The notes under the pieces are model-generated. The model worked only from the letters and a program-made list of their open reading frames with translations, ran no database searches and was not told the origin of the DNA. A stretch of DNA of 64,000 bases. Origin: Saccharopolyspora erythraea. Its GTDB lineage: Bacteria; Actinomycetota; Actinomycetes; Mycobacteriales; Pseudonocardiaceae. Positions 56,844 to 64,000 of the stretch are shown piece by piece (the stretch's first letter is position 1; each line of letters begins with the position of its first letter). The DNA lies in assembly GCF_018141105.1 (NCBI RefSeq), contig NZ_CP054839.1, positions 4,712,001-4,776,000 of the forward strand. The letters are read 5' to 3'. The translations under genes were made by a program, and so were the position numbers.

Positions 56844-58535
56844 TCAGCCCAGGTGGTGCACGCGGGTCAGCGGCAGGGAGCTCGCGTGGTGCATCGCGAT
56901 CGCCACGCCGTCGACCAGGACCGGTTCCGGCCCGGTCGGCACCTCGACGCGGGGCGTGGCGGTGTTGGCGACCATGTCGTGGCGGGTGAGGCCCCGGCTG
57001 CGCCGGATCGGCGCGTAGCGGACTCCCTCTGGCAGCGCGGCGCGGGTCCGGGAGTCGGCCAGGCACTGCTCGGAGACGAAGACCGAAGCAAGCCCGCGCG
57101 GCGCCGAGCCCAGGCCGCCGAAGAACGGGCCCATCACGCGCGGCTGGGTCAGCCTCGTCGAACCGGAGCCCGAACCGCTCGCGCCCCACGCGACGAACCC
57201 GGACTTGAGCACCAGTTCGGGCTGGGTGCCGAACCAGGCCGGATGCCACAGCACGATGTCGGCCATGCTGCCCGGGGTCAGGGCACCGACCTCGCGGCTC
57301 ATGCCGTGCGCGATGGCCGGGTTCAGGGTGATCTTGGCCAGGTAGCGCAGCACCCGGGCGTTGGCGGGCCGGTCGGGCCCGGTCTCCCCGGCCAGCGCGG
57401 CCTGGACGTGGGCGAGCTGCCAGGTGCGGCGGGCGGTCTCGGCGATGCGGCCCATGCCCATCGAGTCGGAGTTGACGATGCTGATCGCGCCCCGGTCGTG
57501 CAGCGCGTTCTCGGCCGCGATGGCGTGCTCGCGCAGCCGGCTGCGCGCGATGGCGACGTCGCTGCCGAGGCTGCCGTGTCCCCTGTGGACGGTCATGGTC
57601 ATCGGCAGCAGCTCGGCGGCGGTGGCCGGGGTCAGCGGCAGCGTCGGCGTGGTCGAGGAGGTGAGCACGTGCGGGTGGGAGACGATCTCCAGCAGGTCGG
57701 GGTGTCCGCCGCCGCCCTCCACGTGGTAGGCGTGCACCGTCCGCCCGCCGGTGGCGTCGAGGGTGTCGGCGAGGTAGCCCGACTCGTTGAGCGTGTCGGT
57801 GTGCAGGGCCACCGGCAGGTCCGAGTCCTCGGCGACGCCCAGGCAGGTGTCGACGATGTGCGGGGTGGCGCCCCAGTCCTCGTGGACCTTGAACCCGCCC
57901 GCGCCCGAGAGCACGGCCTGGTCCAGCAGCTCGGCCGACGACGACGAGCCGCGCGCCAGGAACGCCACGTTGACCGGGACGTCGCGCCACGCCTGGATCA
58001 GGGTGTGCAGGTTCTGCCGGGGGTTGGCGCCGACGTCCCACACCCCGCCGAGGCCCATGCCGACCAGCGAGGTCACGCCCGCGCCGAGCGCGGCGGGCAC
58101 GACCTCGGGGCTGGACAGGTGCACGTGTGAGTCGACCACGCCCGGCGTGGCGATCAGCCCTTCAGCGGTGATCATCGCGGTGTGGGAGTCCACGACCAGC
58201 TCGATGCCGTCGGCCGCGTCGGGGTTGCCAGCCCGTCCGGTGCCGACCACGCGGCCGTCCTTGACACCGATGTTGGTCTTCCGGATTCCCAGCACCGGGT
58301 CGAGCAGCAGCACGCCGAGCACGACGAGGTCCAGCGCGCTGTCGCGCGGCGCCTTCCCGGCGACCAGCAGCCCGTCCCTGGCCGTCTTGCCGCACCCGCC
58401 GAGCAGCTCCTCGCCCGGCTCGGTGTCGTCACCCTCGACCTCCACCCACAGGCCGGTGTCGGCCAGCCGCACGCGGTCCCCGGTGGTCGGCCCGTACAGC
58501 GTCGCGTACTCCGCGCGGGACATCTTCGCCGTCAT
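56844..58535 (-). CDS. ureC: urease alpha-subunit-like protein, orphan type
   Basis: A 563-residue UreC. The nickel site is intact: His137 and His139 (VVDSHVH), carbamylated Lys216 (GGFKVHEDWG), His245, His271 and Asp357, with substrate-binding His218, catalytic His317 and Arg333. The mobile flap differs: the usual C-H-H is V-H-R, so the flap cysteine is lost, and the loop after His271 is one residue shorter. No accessory genes (ureD, E, F, G) are nearby. It could be a urease matured by remote accessory proteins or a urease relative acting on another amide. The ATG at 58535 overlaps the ureAB stop. Confidence 0.85.
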   Translation of the reverse strand: MTAKMSRAEYATLYGPTTGDRVRLADTGLWVEVEGDDTEPGEELLGGCGKTARDGLLVAGKAPRDSALDLVVLGVLLLDPVLGIRKTNIGVKDGRVVGTGRAGNPDAADGIELVVDSHTAMITAEGLIATPGVVDSHVHLSSPEVVPAALGAGVTSLVGMGLGGVWDVGANPRQNLHTLIQAWRDVPVNVAFLARGSSSSAELLDQAVLSGAGGFKVHEDWGATPHIVDTCLGVAEDSDLPVALHTDTLNESGYLADTLDATGGRTVHAYHVEGGGGHPDLLEIVSHPHVLTSSTTPTLPLTPATAAELLPMTMTVHRGHGSLGSDVAIARSRLREHAIAAENALHDRGAISIVNSDSMGMGRIAETARRTWQLAHVQAALAGETGPDRPANARVLRYLAKITLNPAIAHGMSREVGALTPGSMADIVLWHPAWFGTQPELVLKSGFVAWGASGSGSGSTRLTQPRVMGPFFGGLGSAPRGLASVFVSEQCLADSRTRAALPEGVRYAPIRRSRGLTRHDMVANTATPRVEVPTGPEPVLVDGVAIAMHHASSLPLTRVHHLG

Positions 58536-59110
58536 CGCGCGCCTCCCCTCGCGACCACCGCCACCGTGCGCGCCGCGCCCGGTGGGAACTCCAACGAGGT
58601 GCCGGCCGGGACGTCGAGCCGGTATCCGGCGGCCGCCGTCCGGTCCATCTCCAGCGCCTGGTTGGCCTGCTCCAGCGGGAAGTGCGACGACAGCCAGATC
58701 GCCCGCGCTCCCCCGTTGCGCACCTCGAGGTGCTTGCGCTGCCGGCCGGGAGCCAGGGCCACCTCCCCGGAGCCGACGCGCACCGCGCCGGCGTCGTCGG
58801 GTTCGGCCGGCCCGAACGGCTCGTCGACGTGCACCAGCGAGCTGCCGTGCGGGAACAGGGCCTCGACCTGCACGCGGGGCACGGCCGCGGCCACGCCCGG
58901 CAGCACCTGGTCCGGCCGGACGAGTTCGCCTGCCCTGGCCACCACCTCGTCGATCCCCACGCCGTCCCAGGCCATCTCCAGCACCTCGTCGCAGACCAGT
59001 GCGATGGCCTCGGCCGATCCCAGCCTGGACCCCCTGGCCAACCGCCTGCGAGCCAGCTCGGCGGCGGTGAACAGCGTCAGGCGTTCCTGTTCCCGTGGCG
59101 TCAGGTGCAT
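58532..59110 (-). CDS. ureAB: fused urease gamma-beta subunit-like protein
   Basis: The 192-residue protein joins a gamma part (1-95, MHLTPREQERLTLFTAAELARRRLARG) to a beta part (105-190, QALEMDRTAAAGYRLDVPAGTSLEFPPG). Both are short and diverged: the gamma LNYPEA motif reads LGSAEA, and the beta SHFHFFE motif reads SHFPLEQ. Fusion of these subunits occurs in other bacteria. It starts the operon at ATG 59110, after GGGAG, divergent from the PucR-type regulator. Confidence 0.82.
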   Translation of the reverse strand: MHLTPREQERLTLFTAAELARRRLARGSRLGSAEAIALVCDEVLEMAWDGVGIDEVVARAGELVRPDQVLPGVAAAVPRVQVEALFPHGSSLVHVDEPFGPAEPDDAGAVRVGSGEVALAPGRQRKHLEVRNGGARAIWLSSHFPLEQANQALEMDRTAAAGYRLDVPAGTSLEFPPGAARTVAVVARGGAR

Positions 59111-59222
59111 CGAAACTCCCGGTGAAGTACCGAACACTGCCGAGTTGTCCTGACACCCTCCTCGCGGCGCACGCCCAGCACAATGGTGAAATGCCGTCGA
59201 TGCGGAAGGGGTGCTTGGGCAC

Positions 59223-60407
59223 GTGCACAGTTCGGGCCACTCCACGGGGCCGTTGCTCCATCTCGTGCACGCGTGCCTGGACGATCTCGACGAGCTGGTC
59301 GACGCCTTCGTCGCCGAGATCGCAGTCCTGCGGCCCTACCGGGACCGGCTGATCCCCGCCGCGGAGGTCCGCGCCGACGCCGAGGCCAGCTTCGAGATGC
59401 TGTTGCGGCTGATCGCGGGACTGCCCGTGCCGCACCGGATCGCCGATGTCTCCGAACGCGTCGGGCGGCGCCGCGCCCAGGCGGGCATGCCGCTGGAGGT
59501 CCTGCTCCAGGCGGTGCGGCTGGATTTCCGCGTGCTGTGGTCGGCGCTGCTGCGGCGCGCCGACCCCGGCGACACGCAGGCGCTGATCGAGGGCGCGGTC
59601 ACCGTCTGGGAGGCCGTCGAGCGCCACACGGTCGGCGTGCACGTCAGCTACCTCGACGAGGCCGCCGTGCTGGCGCGGGAGCGGGAACGCGAGCGCAGCA
59701 GGCTCGTCGCACAGCTGCTCGCCACCGACGGCCGGGATCCGCAGGCCGTCAACCAGGTCGCCACCGCGCTGGAGGTCGACCCGAACGGCCTGTTCGCCGT
59801 CGCCGCCGGGGCGCAGGCGGACCAGCGGGCGCTGCGCGGCGAGCTGGATCGCCTGCGCGCCAACGGGGTCAGCGCGCACCTCCACTTCGAGGAACGCGGA
59901 CCGATCTTGCTGGCCGCGCTGCCGCGCGGCGTGCGCGCGATGCCCGCGCACTGGATGCAGGACGTGCCCTGCGGCCTGGGCCCGGTCGCCGACGGCCTGG
60001 CCGCGGTACCGCTATCGGTGCGCGTCGCCGTGGAAGTGGCCTCGGCGATCGGTCCCGGCACCACGCATCCGGTGGGGCTGCGGGAGGTCTGGGCCGAGGT
60101 CGCCGCCGCTCGACTGGCAGAACTCGGGCAAGCGCTCGCACGCTCTGTCCTGTCCGAAGTGGACTCCGTGCCCCCGCACGAGCGCCGCAGGCTGCTCGAG
60201 ACCGCCGAGAGCTTCCTCGCCTCCGGCTCGGTCGCCGACACCGCCCGCGAGGTCTTCTGCCACCGCAACACCGTGCTCAACAGGCTGCGCAGACTGGGCG
60301 AGCTCACCGGTGGCGACCTGGGAAGCCCGGAGCACGCCGCGCTCGTGCTGCTGGCGTTGCGCGTGCGATCCCGGGCAGAGGCGGGAAACGACCGGCCGTG
60401 CGATTGA
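59223..60407 (+). CDS. PucR-type transcriptional activator
   Basis: A protein of about 394 residues. The C-terminal helix-turn-helix (LETAESFLASGSVADTAREVFCHRNTVLNRLRRLGEL) is the PucR/CdaR HTH_30 domain; the N-terminal part is a helical RsbT-like sensor region (about 1-150) followed by a GGDEF-like fold. PucR proteins control purine, urea and nitrogen-compound catabolism. It is divergent from ureAB with 112 bases between, so it likely controls that operon. I prefer the GTG at 59223; GTG 59211 lies right against the GGAAGGG. Confidence 0.85.
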   Translation: MHSSGHSTGPLLHLVHACLDDLDELVDAFVAEIAVLRPYRDRLIPAAEVRADAEASFEMLLRLIAGLPVPHRIADVSERVGRRRAQAGMPLEVLLQAVRLDFRVLWSALLRRADPGDTQALIEGAVTVWEAVERHTVGVHVSYLDEAAVLARERERERSRLVAQLLATDGRDPQAVNQVATALEVDPNGLFAVAAGAQADQRALRGELDRLRANGVSAHLHFEERGPILLAALPRGVRAMPAHWMQDVPCGLGPVADGLAAVPLSVRVAVEVASAIGPGTTHPVGLREVWAEVAAARLAELGQALARSVLSEVDSVPPHERRRLLETAESFLASGSVADTAREVFCHRNTVLNRLRRLGELTGGDLGSPEHAALVLLALRVRSRAEAGNDRPCD

Positions 60408-60619
60408 CGGACGACTCACCCGCAGGGCACACCATCGTCCCCGGTCTCTACCCAGGCCGCACCAGGCACATCCAGGTCAAGGTGCAGGCGCCGAACCAGC
60501 CGGTGCCGACCACGCAGCTCTACTCCCCTGGCGAGCCGCTGACCCCCTCCGGGGCGCGACCTGGCAGGAAGGGACTGGCGCGCCAGCCCGGACGCCCGGT
60601 CGCAGGCGCGGCACAACAA

Positions 60620-60644
60620 GCCACCCGGGCGTCGTCCGGGTGGC
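60620..60644 (-). terminator. hairpin terminator of the 84-residue gene
   Basis: GCCACCCGG (60620-60628) pairs perfectly with CCGGGTGGC (60636-60644) around seven bases, just past the stop of the minus-strand gene. The rest of the 60408-60619 gap shows nothing I can support. Confidence 0.65.
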
Positions 60645-60647
60645 AGG

Positions 60648-60902
60648 TCAGCACTCCCGCATCAGCCGTTCGAACGCGACGTTGGCCGAGGCCCATTCGT
60701 GGGTGATCACCTCGGAGGGCGCCTCCGGGCGCGACTCCACGTCTGCGGTGACGACGAAGCCCGGCTCCGAGACCCGCCTGCGCAACTGCACCAGGTGGCC
60801 GCCCGCTGAGCGGCCCATCCGCTCGCCGCTCTCGTTGGACTCGCTCTGCCCCGGTTGCAGGGAAGACACATCGATGTCCGCCATCACCCCGTTGTAGCGC
60901 AT
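60648..60902 (-). CDS. small hypothetical protein, 84 residues
   Basis: The product is polar with a basic middle (GRSAGGHLVQLRRRVSEPGF) and ends SANVAFERLMREC. Codon bias is normal. I take the ATG at 60902 (GGGG upstream); ATG 60884 is possible. It lies downstream of the FCD GntR gene in the same direction, 81 bases away. Not recognised. Confidence 0.5.
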   Translation of the reverse strand: MRYNGVMADIDVSSLQPGQSESNESGERMGRSAGGHLVQLRRRVSEPGFVVTADVESRPEAPSEVITHEWASANVAFERLMREC

Positions 60903-60983
60903 CGGGGCCGACCCCACAACGCGCGCAACCGATACCGTCCGGCCAGTGGATTCGTTCGACGAGCGGCGGAAACCGGTGCGGCG

Positions 60984-61742
60984 TCAGCTCGCGGCGGCCT
61001 CGGCCGACTCGGCGGCTTCGGGAGCTTCGGCGGGCTCGGCGGAATCTGCGGACTCGGTCAGGCTGCGCCACAGCTCGAAGTGCCGGGCCATCGCCGCACG
61101 AGCGGCGTCGGGGTCTCGCCGCTCGATCGCGTCGACGATGTCGTAATGCACGCGGTCGGTCTCGAAGCAGGGCTTGCCCGCGCGCTGCTCGATGCGCAGC
61201 GTCCGCGCCCGGCGCTCGGTCAGGTCCTCCCGCATGACGTGGGCGAACCCCTCGTGCAGGAAGTCGAACATCGGGTTGCCGACGATGCCGAACAGCAGCC
61301 GGTGGAAGTCGAAGTCGGCCTCGGTGGCCTCCTCCACCGCGCCGGCGGCGGAAGCCTCGATCATCGCGTCGACCTGGTCGCGCAGGCTGCGCACGTCGGC
61401 GTCGGTCGCCCTGCGCGCGGCCTCGGCCACGACCGACATCTCCAGCAGCTCCCTGGCCTGCTCGAACTGCGCGGGCCCCAGATGGCCGAAGCGGCGGGCG
61501 AGGCTGAAGTAGACCTGCATGAAGCTCGCGTCCGGCACCTGCAGGTAGGTGCCCCTGCCCTGGGTCCGGTTGACGAACCCGAGCATGGCCAGGCAGGAGA
61601 GTTGCTCGCGCAGCGCGCCCCGGCTCATGTTCAGCTCGGCTCCGAGCTCGCGTTCCGGCGGCAGCCGCAGCAGGCCCGTTCTGCGCTCGCGGGTCGCGGT
61701 CCGCAGCAGCGCGTCCACCAACCCGATCAGTTCCGGGTCCAC
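60984..61742 (-). CDS. GntR-family regulator, FCD subfamily
   Basis: A 252-residue protein: winged helix (LPPERELGAELNMSRGALREQLSCLAMLGFV, about 28-58) and FCD domain with metal-binding residues in EADFDFHRLLFGIVGNP and HYDIVDAIERRDPDAARAAMARH. The C-terminus ends in a low-complexity Ala-Glu-Ser tail (ESADSAEPAEAPEAAESAEA) that the family lacks. GTG at 61742 follows GAGGAGG. A perfect operator lies 13 bases upstream of the start, which points to autorepression. Confidence 0.87.
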   Translation of the reverse strand: MDPELIGLVDALLRTATRERRTGLLRLPPERELGAELNMSRGALREQLSCLAMLGFVNRTQGRGTYLQVPDASFMQVYFSLARRFGHLGPAQFEQARELLEMSVVAEAARRATDADVRSLRDQVDAMIEASAAGAVEEATEADFDFHRLLFGIVGNPMFDFLHEGFAHVMREDLTERRARTLRIEQRAGKPCFETDRVHYDIVDAIERRDPDAARAAMARHFELWRSLTESADSAEPAEAPEAAESAEAAAS

Positions 61743-61754
61743 CTCGGCCTCCTC

Positions 61755-61769
61755 ATTGGTAGGACCAAT
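61755..61769. promoter_or_regulatory. GntR (FCD) operator before its own gene
   Basis: ATTGGTAGGACCAAT is a perfect palindrome with 6-base arms, fitting the ATTGGT-N3-ACCAAT consensus of FCD regulators. Confidence 0.8.
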
Positions 61770-61942
61770 GCGCCGGAAGTTAACCGGACCTTAGCCGTGG
61801 CGTCAAGCACCAGTATGGCGCAGGCCGCCGGACGCGATCTCCCCGCGTGCGCGCCCGCCCTCGCACCCGGGCGCTCGCGGGCCACCCCGGCCTCTCCGTT
61901 CGACGCTCAAGCACAGCCGGCCGACCGTGGCCTCCGGCCCGC

Positions 61943-62220
61943 CATGACCACCTTCGACGAGGCGTTCCTCGACGACCTGCGGAGCATGCCCCGAGCCCGG
62001 AGACGAGTCCGTGCGGCGCATCCTCGACGCGCCTGGCCTGCTTCGTCACCCACGGCATCCGCCGCACCACGATGAACGGAATCGCCGAGCGCGCCGAACT
62101 CGGTGTCGCGACTGTCTACCGGTGCTTCCCGCAGAAGGACCAGCTCGTCCAAGCCGTGCTGCCGCGCGAGGTGCGCGGGTTCGCGCGCAACATCCGCCGC
62201 TGGCGGTGGCAGCGTTGTTG
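61943..62220 (+). pseudogene. TetR-family regulator, frameshifted and truncated
   Basis: Reading through one extra C near 61990 and another near 62030 joins three frames into a TetR start: MTTFDEAFLDDLRSM, then EPGDESVRRILDA, then CFVTHGIRRTTMNGIAERAELGVATVYRCFPQKDQLVQAVL. The helix-turn-helix is recognisable, but the ligand domain is missing: the frame stops at RRWRWQRC. Extra bases both fall in C runs, so decay or a sequencing error are both possible. It precedes the acyl-CoA synthetase gene. Confidence 0.7.
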
Positions 62221-62433
62221 ACTCCGGGTCAACAAGCCTTGATCCGGTCGGCGGCGAGGTAGCCGCGCGGGAGTGGGACAGCCGCCGGGACCCGCCCCGG
62301 CCACGCCTGGCGCGAAGATCAACCGAACGGACCAATGCACCGGACGGCCTGTTGACATCGGGGCAACAGCACTCCAGCGTTGACGGGGTTTCAGCAGTCC
62401 GCCGCGCCGGTCCGCGCCAGGGAGGAAACCGCA

Positions 62434-64000
62434 TTGCCCGCAGCAGAACGAGTCCGCGAAGCCGTCGAGGGCAAGACCATCCCCGGGCTCCTGCGGCGCA
62501 ACGCCCACCGGTTCGCCGAGCTGCCCGCGCTGACCGCTGGCAACGGGGCCGAGGCCACCACGCTGACGTGGGCCGGGCTGCGGGAGGAGGTCGCCGCGCT
62601 GACCCGCGGGCTCCAGGGGCTCGGCCTGCAACGTGGCGACCGGATGCTGATCTCGATGTCGCACCGCCCCGAGCACTGGGTCGCCGACCTGGCGGCGGCG
62701 CACGTGGGCGCCGTCTCCTGCACCACCTACGACACGCTGAGCAGCGAGCAGTTGCGCTTCCTCGCCGAGCACAGCGCGGCGGCGGTCGTGGTGGTCGAAG
62801 GTCCGCAGCAGTGGGACCGGTGGCGGCCGGTGGTCGACGATCTGCCCGCCCTGCGCGGGATCGTGGTACTGGACGAGCAGATCATCCCCGATGGCGACGA
62901 GCGCTTCGTCGGCTACGCGGAGCTGCGCGGTGGTGGAGCGGACCCGGACTTCGCCGCCGAGTTCGAGGAGCTGACCGAGGCCGCCATCCCCGACGCGCCG
63001 CTGTCGATGGTCTACACATCGGGCACCACCGGCGAGCCGAAGGGCGTGGTGCTCTCGCACCGCAACGTCATCCACGAGTCGCTGACGCTGGACGAACTCG
63101 CTCCGTTGCCGGAGCACCCGCGCTCGGTCTCCTACCTGCCGCTGGCCCACATCGCCGAACGGGTCCTCGGCATCTACCGGCCGATCTGCGGGGCCGGGCA
63201 CGTGACGATCTGCGCCGCGCAGGCAGAGCTCGTGCCCACGCTCGTGGCCGCCCGGCCGCACAGCTTCTTCGGCGTGCCCCGGGTGTGGGAGAAACTCGCC
63301 GCCGGGTTGCAGGCCAAGCTCGACGCCCTGCCCGCCGACCAGCGCGCCGCGCTCGACGAAGCCCGCGAACTCTCGCTGCGGGTGCTGCGGCAGCGCGGCC
63401 AGGGGGCCGAGGTGCCCGCCGAACTCGAAGCGCGGCGCCAGGAGCTCGACGAAGCCCTCCTGCTCCCCATCCGCGCGGCCATCGGGCTCGACGCCTCCCT
63501 GCGCAGCTACAGCGGCGCGGCCCCCATCCCGATCGCCGTGCTCGAGCTCCTCGCAGGCATCGGGCTTCCCGTGTACGAGGTGTGGGGACTCAGCGAGACC
63601 TCCGGCGCCTCGACGGTCACCACCGGCGACACGTTCACCCTCGGCGGAGTCGGGCGCGCGCTGCCGGGCATCGAGGTCGCCACGGCCGAGGACGGTGAGC
63701 TGCTGGTGCGCGGACCGGTGGTGTTCCTCGGATACCTGCGCCCCGACGGCGGAGTGGAGGACGGCACCGACGAGGACGGCTGGTTCCACACCGGCGACAT
63801 CGGGGTCGTCGACGAGCGCGGCGTCGTCACCATCACCGACCGCAAGAAGGAGCTCATCATCACCGCCGGCGGCAAGAACATCGCGCCGGCCAGGGTGGAG
63901 GCGATGCTGCGGGCGCATCCTCTGGTCGCCCAGGCCGTCGCCGTCGGGGACCGCCGCCCCTACCTGACGGCGCTGGTCGTGCTGGACGAGGAGGCCGCGC
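62434..64000 (+). CDS. long-chain acyl-CoA synthetase, 3' end beyond the window
   Basis: An adenylate-forming enzyme of the FadD15/long-chain group, 522 codons visible with no stop. Core motifs: YTSGTTGEPKGVVLSHRN (A3), SYSGAAPIPIAVLE, YEVWGLSETSG (A5), WFHTGDIGVVDERG (A7) and ITDRKKELIITAGGKNIAP (A8), so only the end of the C-terminal lid is missing. It activates fatty acids as CoA thioesters. TTG at 62434 follows GGGAGGAAACC. Confidence 0.92.
   Translation, partial: MPAAERVREAVEGKTIPGLLRRNAHRFAELPALTAGNGAEATTLTWAGLREEVAALTRGLQGLGLQRGDRMLISMSHRPEHWVADLAAAHVGAVSCTTYDTLSSEQLRFLAEHSAAAVVVVEGPQQWDRWRPVVDDLPALRGIVVLDEQIIPDGDERFVGYAELRGGGADPDFAAEFEELTEAAIPDAPLSMVYTSGTTGEPKGVVLSHRNVIHESLTLDELAPLPEHPRSVSYLPLAHIAERVLGIYRPICGAGHVTICAAQAELVPTLVAARPHSFFGVPRVWEKLAAGLQAKLDALPADQRAALDEARELSLRVLRQRGQGAEVPAELEARRQELDEALLLPIRAAIGLDASLRSYSGAAPIPIAVLELLAGIGLPVYEVWGLSETSGASTVTTGDTFTLGGVGRALPGIEVATAEDGELLVRGPVVFLGYLRPDGGVEDGTDEDGWFHTGDIGVVDERGVVTITDRKKELIITAGGKNIAPARVEAMLRAHPLVAQAVAVGDRRPYLTALVVLDEEAA

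Overview
The window is very GC-rich DNA with GTG and TTG starts, strong GGAGG-type ribosome binding sites and many 1-4 base start/stop overlaps. Gene content is that of a catabolically versatile soil actinomycete: a beta-ketoadipate operon, lutABC, a cytochrome P450, several IclR and FCD-type GntR regulators, and a HAMP-array hybrid kinase. A Pseudonocardiaceae genome such as Saccharopolyspora is my best guess; that is an inference from style, not a match I could run.

Layout. 0-2.7 kb: an IclR regulator divergent from a U32-peptidase-like gene, sharing two near-identical operator repeats, then a Nudix hydrolase. 2.6-7.9 kb (minus): a sulfate-activation operon, cysC fusion, TauE permease, cysQ, cysD, cysN. 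8.2-11.8 kb: hydrolase, P450 and MFS exporter. 11.8-14.3 kb: two very small genes, a Gfo/Idh/MocA oxidoreductase and a second Nudix protein. 14.5-23.8 kb: a zinc alcohol dehydrogenase plus TIM-barrel isomerase operon and the protocatechuate operon pcaIJHGBDC, with two paralogous IclR regulators; both operons carry the same 15-base operator-like sequence. 23.8-29 kb: GntR regulator with operator, then lutABC, separated by a TnpB element that ends at the lutA start codon.

29-43.7 kb is a mixed housekeeping and accessory stretch: flavin monooxygenase, DUF3616 protein, GNAT/APC permease/GPP34 operon, ABC exporter with a MarR gene nearby, PHP-domain protein, tartrate-type dehydrogenase, amidase, FetB-like permease and an HtrA-like protease. 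43.7-48.5 kb holds a NarL-type regulator and a 1326-residue hybrid kinase with five to six 92-residue HAMP-type repeats. 48.7-53.3 kb is a sulfonate/nitrate-type ABC importer split by an IS110-family element, preceded by an IclR remnant. 53.3-60.4 kb holds a CBS protein and a four-gene operon of an orphan, divergent urease (fused gamma-beta subunit plus alpha), a YtcJ-type amidohydrolase and an MHS transporter, divergent from a PucR-type activator. 60.6-64 kb: a small gene, an autoregulated FCD GntR gene, a frameshifted TetR pseudogene and the start of a long-chain acyl-CoA synthetase running off the window.

The most interesting points are the TnpB element sitting between lutA and its promoter, operator and ribosome binding site; the accessory-free urease-like operon with its own transporter and regulator; the shared operator that ties a dehydrogenase/isomerase pair (possibly 3-dehydroshikimate dehydratase) to protocatechuate catabolism; and the fusion of a sulfurylase-like domain with lost motifs to APS kinase. 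No tRNA, rRNA or CRISPR array was seen. Intergenic gaps over about 250 bases (12326-12588, 34754-35151, 43291-43542, 48461-48710) hold only the sites listed, and the 14312-14665 gap holds the promoter, operator and leader described below.
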